Position numbers and translations under genes: made by a program. Shown here piece by piece: positions 35,917-45,300 of a stretch of 64,000 nt of DNA; position 1 is the first letter of the stretch, and every line of letters starts with the position of its first letter. Source of the stretch: Streptomyces himastatinicus ATCC 53653. Lineage in GTDB: Bacteria > Actinomycetota > Actinomycetes > Streptomycetales > Streptomycetaceae. The notes beneath the pieces were generated by a model. That model worked only from the letters and a program-made list of their open reading frames with translations, was not told the origin of the DNA and made no database searches. The stretch is from positions 10,140,979-10,204,978 of the forward strand of contig NZ_GG657754.1 of assembly GCF_000158915.1 (NCBI RefSeq), given 5' to 3'.

Positions 35917-37371
35917 TTAGGCCTCGCGCTCGCTGCGGTCCTGGCCCCAGAGGGTGTGGAACGAGCCCTCGCGGTCGGTGCGCCGGTAGGTGTGCGCGCC
36001 GAAGAAGTCCCGCTGCCCCTGCACCAGCGCCGCGGGCAGTCGCTCCGAGCGCAGCGCGTCGTAGTACGCCAGCGCCGCCGAGAAACCGGGTGCCGGTACG
36101 CCCAGCTCGACGGAGGTGGACACCACCCGACGCCATGCGTCCTGCGCCTCGCCCAGCGCCTGCGCGAAGTAGTCGTCGGCCAGCAGCGTGACCGGCTTGT
36201 TGTCCTTGCCGTACGCCTCGGTGATCCGGTTCAGGAACCGGGCCCGGATGATGCAGCCGCCCCGCCAGATCCGGGCCACCGCCCCCGGGTCGATGTCCCA
36301 GCCGTACTCCTGGCTGCCCGCCTCGATCTGGTGGATGCCCTGCGCGTACGCCACGATCTTCGACGCGTACAGCGCCTGCTCGACCTCATCGGCGAACCGC
36401 TCCGCCGCCTTACCCGTGAGCTGCTTGGCCGCGGGCCCGGGCAGCCCCTGCGAGGCGTCCCGTACGTCGGCGTGGCCGGACAGCGAGCGGGCGAACACCG
36501 CCTCGGCGATGCCGCTCACCGGAACGCCCAGGTCCAGTGCGGTCTGGACGGTCCAGCGGCCGGTGCCCTTCTGCTCGGCCTGGTCCTGCACCACGTCCAC
36601 GAACGGCTTGCCGGTCGCGGCGTCGGTGTGCGCCAGCACCTCGGCGGTGATCTCGATCAGGTACGACTCGAGACGGCCGCCGTTCCAGGTGCGGAACACC
36701 TCCGCGATCTCGCCCGGCGTGAGCCCCAGCGCGCGCCGCAGAAGGTCGTACGACTCCGCGATGAGCTGCATGTCGGCGTACTCGATGCCGTTGTGCACCA
36801 TCTTCACGAAGTGTCCGGCGCCGTCCGGGCCGATGTGGGTGCAGCACGGGGTGCCGTCCACCTTGGCGGAGATGCTCTCCAGCAGGGGACCGAGCGACTT
36901 GTAGGATTCCGACGATCCGCCGGGCATGATGCTGGGCCCGTTGAGCGCGCCCTCCTCGCCACCGGAGATGCCGGTGCCCACGAAGTGCAGCCCGCGCTCA
37001 CGCAGGGCCTTCTCCCGGCGCCGGGTGTCATCGAAGTGCGCGTTGCCCCCGTCGATGATGACGTCGCCCTCTTCGAGGAGGGGTGCGAACTCCTCGATGA
37101 CGGCGTCGGTGGGCGCACCTGCCTTGACCATGATGACGAGCCGCCGCGGCCGCTGGAGGGCGGCGACGAACTCCGCCGCGGTCTCGGCCGGGACGAAGCT
37201 TCCCTCGTGGCCGTGCTCCTCGATCAGCGCCTTGGTCTTGGCGGACGAGCGGTTGTGGACAGCCACGGTGTGCCCGTGCCGGGCGAAGTTGCGGGCGAGG
37301 TTGCTGCCCATGACGGCGAGCCCGGTGACGCCGATCTGGGCGGTGGGCTGGGTGGAGGACGGGCTGGGCAT
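35917..37371 (-). CDS. gnd: 6-phosphogluconate dehydrogenase, decarboxylating
   Basis: 484 residues, the usual length of the long (NADP-type) enzyme. It has IGVTGLAVMGSNLARNFARHG (Rossmann, partly quoted as GLAVMGSNLARN), the IIDGGNAHFDDTRRR block, GTGISGGEEGAL, the catalytic region HFVKMVHNGIEYADMQ with Lys/His, and KGTGRWTVQTALDLG. It converts 6-phosphogluconate to ribulose 5-phosphate with NADPH and CO2 release in the pentose phosphate pathway. ATG 37371 was chosen because family members begin a few residues before this fold; GGAG lies 11 bases upstream. It is a primary-metabolism gene at the border of the biosynthetic cluster, separated by about 200 bases. Confidence 0.93.
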   Translation of the reverse strand: MPSPSSTQPTAQIGVTGLAVMGSNLARNFARHGHTVAVHNRSSAKTKALIEEHGHEGSFVPAETAAEFVAALQRPRRLVIMVKAGAPTDAVIEEFAPLLEEGDVIIDGGNAHFDDTRRREKALRERGLHFVGTGISGGEEGALNGPSIMPGGSSESYKSLGPLLESISAKVDGTPCCTHIGPDGAGHFVKMVHNGIEYADMQLIAESYDLLRRALGLTPGEIAEVFRTWNGGRLESYLIEITAEVLAHTDAATGKPFVDVVQDQAEQKGTGRWTVQTALDLGVPVSGIAEAVFARSLSGHADVRDASQGLPGPAAKQLTGKAAERFADEVEQALYASKIVAYAQGIHQIEAGSQEYGWDIDPGAVARIWRGGCIIRARFLNRITEAYGKDNKPVTLLADDYFAQALGEAQDAWRRVVSTSVELGVPAPGFSAALAYYDALRSERLPAALVQGQRDFFGAHTYRRTDREGSFHTLWGQDRSEREA

Positions 37372-37573
37372 ACGGTGTTCCACTCCTGTCACGCGCATCG
37401 AAAACTTGTGCGAGCAGCAACGATGAGGGGACGGTGATCTTCCCTCTCGGTCAGCCGGGTTTCGCCCGGTCATAGTTACACGATGTGCTCGACGCCGTGA
37501 TGTGTGTCCAAAGAATGCGGCCGGAGTGTGTCACTTTTCCACTGCCCGGGACGGGTGTCGGGTTGTGGGGTTT

Positions 37574-38527
37574 CTACATTGAGTGACTGAGGGGCGCTCC
37601 GGGGTGTTGTTTCGTCCCTGGACCGCGCGGGTCGGATCCCGTGGTTCCGGGCCGGACCGTGGTGCCCAGGGCTTCCCCGGCGAACACTTCGTGCAGGAGT
37701 ACGTGCGGCACCCGGCCGTCGAGCACCCGGGCGCGTCCGACGCCGGACCGGAGCGCCCGCAGGCACGCCTCCATCGGGGGTCGCCAGGTATTGCCCAACT
37801 CGGGTAGCAGGTGCTCCAGCTCACCGGTGGTGAGCAGACCGATCACCGATCGGCCATGAAGCCGGTTCGTGGGCAGGCCCTCGGTGTCGGACAGCAGGAC
37901 GAGCCGTTCGGCCCGGAGGGCGGCGGCGAGGGCCGCGGCTGCGGCGTCGGGGCTCACGCGGCAGATGTCACCGTTCGTGCTGCGGGCGATGCTGGAGACG
38001 ACCGGGATCCGGCCGTTGTCGAGCAGAGCTTGGACGACGTCGGCGTTGACCTCGCCGACGTCGTGGACCGCACCGGGGCCGAGCGGTTCGCCGTCCGCTG
38101 TCGCCCGGCGCGCGCCGGCGGTGATGGTGTGTGCGTCCTCGCCGGTCAGGCCGATGGCGAACGGGCCGTGCCGGTTGAGCAGTCCGACGAGTTCGCGCTG
38201 GGCTCGCCCGGTGATGACCATGCGGACCAGGTCCATGGGCTCGGCGGTGAGACCGGAATCCCGCCCGAGTCCGGTGAGATGGGCCTTCACCTCGGACTCG
38301 TCACCGTGCACGACGACGGGTCCGAGGCCCGCGCAGCGCAGGAACGCCACGTCCTGGGCGAAGGCGCGCTTCAGCGTCTCGTCGGTCATGGTGCTGCCGC
38401 CGGCCCGGATGACGATGGTGCTGCCGTGGAGCCGCTGCAGCCACGGCAGGGCTTCGATGAGCGCGTGGGCCTTGGCCGCCGTCGCCCGCCGCACTCCGTC
38501 GTCGGCGACGGCCATCCCGCCGTCCAC
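37574..38527 (-). CDS. ArgB-like amino acid kinase with divergent N-terminal motif
   Basis: 317 residues, AAK fold. From the middle on it is clearly ArgB-like: MDLVRMVITGRAQRELVGLLN, GLTGEDAHTITAGARR, GEVNADVVQALL, IPVVSSIARS, SPDAAAAALAAALRAE and LLSDTEGL. At the N-terminus, however, the usual KYGG is IRAGG and the VVHGGGP glycine loop is VVHGDESEV, both near the phosphate/substrate site. So it may phosphorylate something other than N-acetylglutamate, or be weak or inactive. GTG start 38527 with GAGG ten bases upstream; an ATG lies four codons in. It is last in the leftward NRPS operon, 12 bases after the carbamoyltransferase, so a role in precursor or tailoring chemistry is likely. Supply of a phosphorylated carbamoyl donor is a speculative alternative. 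Confidence 0.75.
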   Translation of the reverse strand: MDGGMAVADDGVRRATAAKAHALIEALPWLQRLHGSTIVIRAGGSTMTDETLKRAFAQDVAFLRCAGLGPVVVHGDESEVKAHLTGLGRDSGLTAEPMDLVRMVITGRAQRELVGLLNRHGPFAIGLTGEDAHTITAGARRATADGEPLGPGAVHDVGEVNADVVQALLDNGRIPVVSSIARSTNGDICRVSPDAAAAALAAALRAERLVLLSDTEGLPTNRLHGRSVIGLLTTGELEHLLPELGNTWRPPMEACLRALRSGVGRARVLDGRVPHVLLHEVFAGEALGTTVRPGTTGSDPRGPGTKQHPGAPLSHSM

Positions 38528-38539
38528 GACCCGGGTTCC

Positions 38540-40246
38540 TCAGCCGCCGGTCCGCTGGTAGAGGGTGCCCTCGCTCCAGATCCGGTCCACCTTGCCCCAC
38601 GCCATCGCGGACGCGACATCGGGGAAGAACCCATGGCCGTTGAGGTTGGCGCTCGTGTTGCACAACACCGGTACGCCACTGATCCGGTGGAACTCGGCGA
38701 GAACTTCGGCCAGGAGCGGATCGTCGTCCGGTGCCACCGTTTGCAGCCGTGCGGTTCCGTCGAGGTGGATGACGGCCGGGATCCGGGCCACCCATGCGTC
38801 GCGCACCGCGTGGTCGAAGAGCATGTGCGGATCCGGCGTGCCGGGTTCGAAGATCTTCCGGGCCTCGTCGACCGCACAGATGGGGGCGACGGGGCGGTAG
38901 GACTCACGGCCCTTGATCCGGTTGAGCGTGTCCTTCATCGCCGTCCCGATCGGCGAGGCGAGGATGCTGCGGCCGCCGAGCGCGCGAGGGCCCAGCTCGG
39001 CCCGGCCGTTGAGGACCACCACCGGCTCATCGGTGTCGTACAGCACCCGGGCCAGCTCGGCGGGCGCGCACGCACGGGCCGACCAGCCGTCGGGGATGTC
39101 GGGGGTGGGCGACAGGCGCGGCCCGAGGCGGGGATTCCACTCGATGGCCTGGAGCCCACGGTGCTGGATCATGCCCAATACGGCGGCGCCGATGGCGGAT
39201 CCCGAGTCGTTGGGGAAGGGCGGTACCCACATCTCGCGGACAAGCGGAAGGGAGCGCAGCGCGCTGTTCCACTTGATGTTCAGCGCACAGCCGCCGGCGA
39301 AACTCAGATTCCACGGGCCGTCGCCCCGGTGCTGCCGCACCTTGGCGGAGAGGCGCTCCGTCAGGAGCTCTTCGAAGAGGTGGTGCACGCTCGCCAGAAC
39401 GTCCTCGTCCGCGATCCCGGCGCGTTCCGCCCGCTCGCGCACGGCGCCGTAGAACGCGTGCACCGGAGGCACGGACGGTTCGAAGAGACTCCCGAACCCG
39501 CCCACGGCCCGGCGGTATTCGACGGCCGGTGCGCTGTCGCCCTCGAAGGTCCGGTGGAACTCCTCACGGAGGATCGTCATCGCCTCCTCCCGGACCTGTC
39601 CCAGCGCGATGTACGCCATCAGCTTCCCGGCGACCGTCAGGTCGTCCACGGTCGGCGACTGGGTCGGCCGGCGGAACGGCCCGAAGTGGTGGCCCGCTAT
39701 CGCGTAGGCGTGCCCGAGCACCGGGAACAGCTCACCGAGGTTCTCCACGCCGGTCTTCGGGTCCACCCAGTACAGGCGGGGGAAGAGGCCGCCGTCCCAG
39801 ATGAGGACGAAGGAGGGTTCCCGGCGTTCCGCGAACGGGCTGGAGCAGTAGGTGCTCGCCACATGGCCGGCGGCGTGCGCGTAACTGGTGTACGGGTATG
39901 CCTGGCCGCCCATGGTGAACTCGCCGGACGCTCCGGGGCGCGCGAGGTCGGGGCAGGCGGCGGACTCGCGGTACGGGCCGACGACCACCTCGACCGGTTC
40001 ACCGTGGTCCAGCAGGGCGACCCGGCCGTCCACGTCCCCGTCCCAGCCGTCGATGACCCATTCGTCCACGTGCTCGGTCTTGTAGCCGAAGTCGGCGAGT
40101 ATCCCCGGGATGACACCGAAATCGGAGACGGTGCTGTAGCGACGGCCGTTGGCGATCTTCTCCATCTCGATGCTGAAGACCAGCCGGTCCCCGTCGAGCA
40201 GGGCCACGGCGCCGTCATGCGTCAGCTTGAGCCCGCAGATGATCAC
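38540..40246 (-). CDS. NodU/CmcH-family O-carbamoyltransferase
   Basis: 568 residues. The N-terminal Kae1-like domain has CGLKLTHDGAVALL (metal-binding His) and SYAHAAGHVAS; LSFAGGCALNIKWNS and PPFPNDSGSAIGAA follow, and the C-terminal YrdC-like/NodU part has GRAELGPRALGGRSILA and VLCNTSANLNGHG. These enzymes move a carbamoyl group from carbamoyl phosphate, via carbamoyl-AMP, to a hydroxyl group, as in tobramycin and cephamycin tailoring. Length and motifs are complete. GTG start 40246 overlaps the SDR stop (GTGA). In this cluster the acceptor could be the hydroxyl installed by the dioxygenase at 58866, an inference. Confidence 0.9.
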   Translation of the reverse strand: MIICGLKLTHDGAVALLDGDRLVFSIEMEKIANGRRYSTVSDFGVIPGILADFGYKTEHVDEWVIDGWDGDVDGRVALLDHGEPVEVVVGPYRESAACPDLARPGASGEFTMGGQAYPYTSYAHAAGHVASTYCSSPFAERREPSFVLIWDGGLFPRLYWVDPKTGVENLGELFPVLGHAYAIAGHHFGPFRRPTQSPTVDDLTVAGKLMAYIALGQVREEAMTILREEFHRTFEGDSAPAVEYRRAVGGFGSLFEPSVPPVHAFYGAVRERAERAGIADEDVLASVHHLFEELLTERLSAKVRQHRGDGPWNLSFAGGCALNIKWNSALRSLPLVREMWVPPFPNDSGSAIGAAVLGMIQHRGLQAIEWNPRLGPRLSPTPDIPDGWSARACAPAELARVLYDTDEPVVVLNGRAELGPRALGGRSILASPIGTAMKDTLNRIKGRESYRPVAPICAVDEARKIFEPGTPDPHMLFDHAVRDAWVARIPAVIHLDGTARLQTVAPDDDPLLAEVLAEFHRISGVPVLCNTSANLNGHGFFPDVASAMAWGKVDRIWSEGTLYQRTGG

Positions 40247-41016
40247 GAATTCCCCTCCTTGCGCCCGAAACCCAGGCCGAAGGGCTGGTCGGCGGGCATG
40301 AGCTCAATCATGTTGATGTTGACGTGGGGCGGTCTGGAGAGGCACCACGAGACGGCCTGCGCCACATCGTCCGCGGTCAGCGGCGTGACGCCCCGATACA
40401 GCTCCTCCGCGCGTTCCTCGTCGCCGTCGAAGCGGACGAGCGCGAATTCCGTCCGGGCCATCCCGGGCGCGATACAGCTGACCCTGACGCCGGTGCCCTC
40501 CAGGTCGACCCGCATGCTGAGGGTCAGCTGATGCACGAACGCCTTGGTGGCGGCGTACACATTGCCCCCCATGTAGGGGTAGTTGGCCGCGATGGAGCCG
40601 ACGTTGACGATGTGGCCGGACTTCCGGGCGACCAGGCCCGGGAGCAGGAGATCGGTCAGGTTCAGTACGCCGGTGATATTCGTGTCGACCATCTCCTGCC
40701 AGTGACGGCTGTCGGCGGACTGGAGGGGCCCGAACCCTTTGGACAGGCCGGCGTTGTTGACCATGGCGGAGATGTCCCGGTACGCGTCCGGCAATCCTTC
40801 GAACGCTGTTCGCAGCGCGGCCCGGTCCCGGACGTCCACGGACAGGGCGTGGATCCGGAGCTCCGGATGTTCCTTCTCGAGCGTGGCCAGCCGTTCGCCC
40901 CGGCGGGCCAGCGCGACCACCCCGTACCCCTGCTGCGCCAGTACCTGGGCGGTACGGGCGCCGAAGCCGGACGAAGCCCCCGACACCACTGCCACACCGC
41001 GGTCCTCGTACGTCAT
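40243..41016 (-). CDS. Short-chain dehydrogenase/reductase (YdfG-like)
   Basis: 257 residues, classical SDR. Cofactor motif VSGASSGFGARTAQVL (TGxxxGxG form), NNAG, the catalytic Ser in NVGSIAANYPY and YxxxK in YAATK are all present. The RRGERL segment after beta-2 suggests NADP(H). Similarity in length and sequence feel is to YdfG-type enzymes that oxidise 3-hydroxy acids such as L-serine or 3-hydroxypropionate. Within the operon it may oxidise a beta-hydroxy amino acid or reduce a keto intermediate. Four-base overlap with the carbamoyltransferase. Confidence 0.88.
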   Translation of the reverse strand: MTYEDRGVAVVSGASSGFGARTAQVLAQQGYGVVALARRGERLATLEKEHPELRIHALSVDVRDRAALRTAFEGLPDAYRDISAMVNNAGLSKGFGPLQSADSRHWQEMVDTNITGVLNLTDLLLPGLVARKSGHIVNVGSIAANYPYMGGNVYAATKAFVHQLTLSMRVDLEGTGVRVSCIAPGMARTEFALVRFDGDEERAEELYRGVTPLTADDVAQAVSWCLSRPPHVNINMIELMPADQPFGLGFGRKEGNS

Positions 41017-41112
41017 TGCACAGCCTCCTCAGCCCTCCACGTCCCGCCACCGCCACCCGAGGGGAAACCGGCGCGTGCGCTGCGGGACGGCCCGCGGCGC
41101 ACGCGACCGGGT

Positions 41113-42351
41113 TCAGCGACGCAGCCCGAGCGTCTGGTACAGCGGCACCTTGCCCGCCGTCGGGGAGTCGAGCAGCACCTCGACCTCGGTCAGCGCGAGG
41201 TCGATGTGGAACGGGGTGAAGCCGCCGAGTCCCAGGCCGATGTGAATGCCGGGCCAGCGCTCGTTGGGGTGGAAGTTGCTGCGCAGCCGGTTGGCGCAGC
41301 CGGGGTGGGTACCGAAGCCGAATTCATGGATCTTGCGGTACTGCGGTTCGGCGTCCACCAGGGCGCGGAAGGTGTCCCGCAGGCGCTTGGCTTCGGGGAT
41401 CGGCGCCGTGAAGTCGTGGATGTAGCCGTTCCGGACATGGGCCACGACGGGCAGGTCCTCCATCGGGGCGAGCCGCAGGTAGGTGTCGGCGGTGTGCTCC
41501 GATGTCACGGTCCGGTCCCCGCGGTGGATGATCGGGGACCCCTTGAACACGATCTCGCCGTCGATGGGCATCCGGCTGTCGCGGCTGTACGCGCCGGAGC
41601 CGTCGGCGAGCGTGGAGATCTCCCCGGTCGGCAGCACGGTCTGGTCCGCGAAACGCAGCGGCCCGTGGAGCGAGAACCAGTGCTCGGTCTCCTGGTGCCG
41701 GAACACGCACCGGGTGTCCAGCTCGGGTGTGGTGAGGACCAGGGCGTCGGCCTCTTCCAGCAGGGACAGCAGATGGCCCTCGACCGCGAGCTCCGACTCG
41801 TAGTCGGTCCCGGTGATGATCCGCAGGTAGTGGCTCAGGGAGAGCGGGGTGAACTCCGAGGAGAAGTACGAGATGGCACCGAGCTTCACGCCCTCGGCGT
41901 CATCGTCCAGCAGATGTTCGAACTCGTCCTCCGCGATCCACAGGGCGGAGGCCCTGCGCCCCTCGGCGCGCCAGGCCCGAAGCTGACCGACGAAGGCGGA
42001 CCGGGTGTCCGGGCCCTTCCACTCCAGCTCGTGCAAGGGCTGCGGGATGTCCGCCACCAGCCGGATGCCGCGGCGTACCCGCTCGGAGGTGATGAGCAGG
42101 AACTCGTCCCCGAAGTCGCCGTCGTACAGCGGCAGCAGCCGGGAAAGGCGCAGCTCGACCTTGCCGTCCGAACCGACGGCGATGTCACCGGGCTGGGCGG
42201 CCTCCGGTTCCGGGAGGGCTTCCAGCAGGTCGGCGGTGGAGCAACTCGCCTCATCCGCCGTGCACATGGGCCCGTCGGGGCCGGTCGCGAGTTCCCTGGG
42301 GTCGGCTCGGAGGCACGGGCAGTTGCCTCGGGTCACCTTGATCCTGCTCAT
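41113..42351 (-). CDS. M29-aminopeptidase-like protein with Cys-rich N-terminus
   Basis: 412 residues. I do not recognise an exact family. The C-terminal third resembles M29 (thermophilic/AmpS-type) aminopeptidases: a Glu in GEIVFKGSPII, HEFGFGTHPGCANRL, and GIHIGLGLGGFTPFHIDLAL, matching the pattern of the metal-binding HxALG and HxDL segments. The N-terminus has clustered cysteines, NCPCLRAD, MCTADE and SCS in the first 40 residues, which could bind a metal or disulfides. It lies 38 bases after NRPS C and 97 before the SDR, so it is part of the pathway. A peptide-bond hydrolase or ligase acting on an intermediate is possible; a catalytically inactive scaffold is also possible. Confidence 0.6.
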   Translation of the reverse strand: MSRIKVTRGNCPCLRADPRELATGPDGPMCTADEASCSTADLLEALPEPEAAQPGDIAVGSDGKVELRLSRLLPLYDGDFGDEFLLITSERVRRGIRLVADIPQPLHELEWKGPDTRSAFVGQLRAWRAEGRRASALWIAEDEFEHLLDDDAEGVKLGAISYFSSEFTPLSLSHYLRIITGTDYESELAVEGHLLSLLEEADALVLTTPELDTRCVFRHQETEHWFSLHGPLRFADQTVLPTGEISTLADGSGAYSRDSRMPIDGEIVFKGSPIIHRGDRTVTSEHTADTYLRLAPMEDLPVVAHVRNGYIHDFTAPIPEAKRLRDTFRALVDAEPQYRKIHEFGFGTHPGCANRLRSNFHPNERWPGIHIGLGLGGFTPFHIDLALTEVEVLLDSPTAGKVPLYQTLGLRR

Positions 42352-42389
42352 GACGCTCCTTCAGATCGGGAAGTGCTGTTGGCGCGGCA

Positions 42390-45300
42390 TCAGTTCGCCT
42401 CGAAACGGAACCCCCCGAAGTCCGGCCGCGGCGGGGAGGTGGAGTCCTGGTCGGGGTGGAGGTCGAGGTCGGTCCAGGGCGCCGAGGGGGTCTCGGCGAT
42501 GGCGGTCAGTGCGAGGACCACCTGATCCAGCAACAGCTGGGCGGTGTCCGGCAGATAGAGGTCGCGGTCGTACTGGAGGAGCAGGCTCAGCCCGTCGGGG
42601 CGTTCGCACCCCTGGAAGGACAGCTCGAACATCCCGGTGTCCAACGGGACGGGGCCGCCGGTCAGGGTCAGCCCGGGACCGCTGCCTGCCGAGATCCGCG
42701 GATAGCACGTGACCCAGACGTCGAAGAGCGGATTGCGCGACGGAGCGACGGGCGGGGCGAGTTGCCGGACCAGGTGGTCGAACGGGTAACGCGCGTGATC
42801 GATCGCCTCGTGGACCCGCTCGGCGACCAGGCCGAGCAGGCCGGCGCAACTGCCGCCGTGCAGCGGCAGCCGCAGCGCCACCGAGTTGACGCAGCAGGTC
42901 AGCTGGTCGGTGAGGGCCAGTTCACCGCGGAGGTTCACCGGGGTCCCCAGGCACAGATCGGTGCTCGATGTGGCCCGGTTCAGCGTCATGGCCACGGCCG
43001 CCGCGACGGGGGTGAGCAGACCGCTGCGCACCTCGCGGGCGAGAGCGCGCAGGGCTTCGGTCGTGGCCTCGTCCAGTTCCGCACGGACCACGTCGCAGTG
43101 CCGTCCGGCCCGGCCGGTCCGCGGGAGGTCGACGGGGAGCGGGAGCGGCTCGGGGTGGGGGACCAGCAGGGCCCGCCAGTACTCCAGCTGGTGGTCGAGC
43201 GCCCCGGATTCGAGCAGCGCGGCCTGTGCGGCAGCCGTCCGCGACGCGTCGCGGACGAGTCCGGGCAGCTTGCCGGGTTCCTGCCGGGCTGCCTCGTCAT
43301 GGAGGGCACACAGGTCACGGGCGAGGATCTCCAGGCCGGGCCCGTCGCACACGATGTGGTGGGCGACGGTCAGCAGCCGGTGCCGCCCGTCCGGGAGCAC
43401 GAAGAGGGTGACCCGCAGCAGGGGCCCGTTCTCCAGGTCGAAGGGGCGGTGGGCGCGCTCGCGCACCGCCGCCGTCAAGGTGGCCTCGGGGTCCACCGCG
43501 CGGGACAGGTCGACCGTCTCGGGCAGCAGCTGCGGCCCGTCCAGCCGGACGTACGGCCTGCCGTTCTTCCCGGTCAGCACGGCTCGCAGGAGCGCATGGC
43601 GCTGCCGTAGCCCGGCCAGCGCGGTGCCGAGGGCGAGCGGGTCGAGCGCGCCCCCGCAGTCGAAGAGCGCGGGGACGTTGTACGCCGCGTCGCCCTCCGG
43701 CCGGGTCTGGTGGAGCAGCCATTGCCACTCCTGGACGGGGAGCAGCCCGAACTCTCCGGTGTCCGGGTCGGATCCGGCCGGGAACTCGTCCTCGGGATGT
43801 TCGGCGATGCCTCGTTCGAGGGCGCGGCCGGCCAGTGCCGAGGGGGTCGGGCACTCGAAGACGTCGATGGCTCGGATCCGCGCGCCGAGACGTTGCGCGA
43901 GCGCGGCAGCCAGTTCGGCGGCGGCCAGGCTGTGGCCGCCGAGTACGAAGAAGTCGTCGTCGGCGCCGACGGCCGGTGCGGACAGGACGGCGGCGAACGC
44001 CGCGCGCGTCGCGTCGAGCACGGGGCCGCCGACCGTGCCGGGCTCGGCCCGCACCTGGGCGCGGGGCAGTTCCCGGGCGGCGAGCAGCCCTCGGTCCACC
44101 TTGCCGTTGGGGGTGTAGGGGACGTCCGTGAGCGCCACCACAGCGGTGGGGACCATGTAGGAGGGCAGCTCCTCGGCGAGCCGTTCCCGCAGCCGCGCCG
44201 GGTCCGGTGCGGGGGTGGCGGCGCTTCCCACCACGTAGGCGACCAGCAGCCGTTCGGTGGGCGCCTCGTGCACCACGGCCACGGCCGAGTCGATGCCCGG
44301 CAGCGAGGTCAGGACGGTCTCGATCTCGCCCAGTTCGATCCGGAAGCCGCGCACCTTCACCTGGTTGTCGGCCCGGCCCCGGAAGTCGAGGTTCCCGTCC
44401 GGTCGGAAGCTGACCAGATCGCCCGTGCGGTAGAGGCGGCCGGGGTCCACGGACGGCATGACGACGAACTTCTCGGCGGTCGCCTCCGGCAGCCCCGCAT
44501 AGCCCGCCCCCGGCCCCGCGCCCCCGATGAACAGCTCTCCGATCGCGCCGGGGACGGTGTGCCCGCCCCACGGGTCGAGGACGTAGTAACGCAGGTTGTC
44601 CATGGGACGGCCCACGGTGGGCGGTGGCTCGGCGGCGCCCGCGGCGCAGCGGTGCCAGGACTGGAAGACGGTGGCCTCGGTGGGTCCGTAGACGTAGATG
44701 AGGTCACGGCCGGGCTGCCAGCGGTCCACCAGGTCCTGGCTGAACAGCTCGCCGCCGGTGACGACGGTGCGCACCCCGGGGAACCTGTTCGGGTCGAGAT
44801 GGGACAGCAGCGAGGAGAGCGCGAAGACGGTGTCGGCCTCGTGGCGTGCGACGTACTCGGCGAGCGCTCCCGGTGAGATCTCGGCCTCTTCGAAGGGGAC
44901 GACCGCGGCCCCGGCGTACAGCGCCGCGAAGATCTCCCAGACGCAGACGTCGAACCCGGGGCTCGCCAGTTGCAGGCAGCGCCTCCCCTCACCCAGCCCG
45001 AACTGCCGCGCGGTGGTGGACAGCAGGTTGCGCAGGCCCTGTTCGAGGATCACGGCGCCCTTGGGCGTTCCGGTCGAGCCGGAGGTGTGCATCACGTAGG
45101 CGACGGACGACGGCGACCGCTCCACCGGCCATTCGCCGTCCCCCGGGGACGGGCGCGCCGCGAGGTCGTCCAGGTCCACGGTCACGTTCGTGGTGTGCGG
45201 GACCAGGTGCGTGGTGGACGGCACCGACACCAGGGTGGGCACGTCTGCGGCGATACGGCGGATCCGGTCCGGCGGATAACCGGGGTCCACCGGTACGCAG

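Noticed and set aside
35917..37371. gnd as a member of the biosynthetic cluster
   Set aside because: It is a standard pentose phosphate enzyme separated by about 200 bases with its own promoter space; proximity alone is not evidence.
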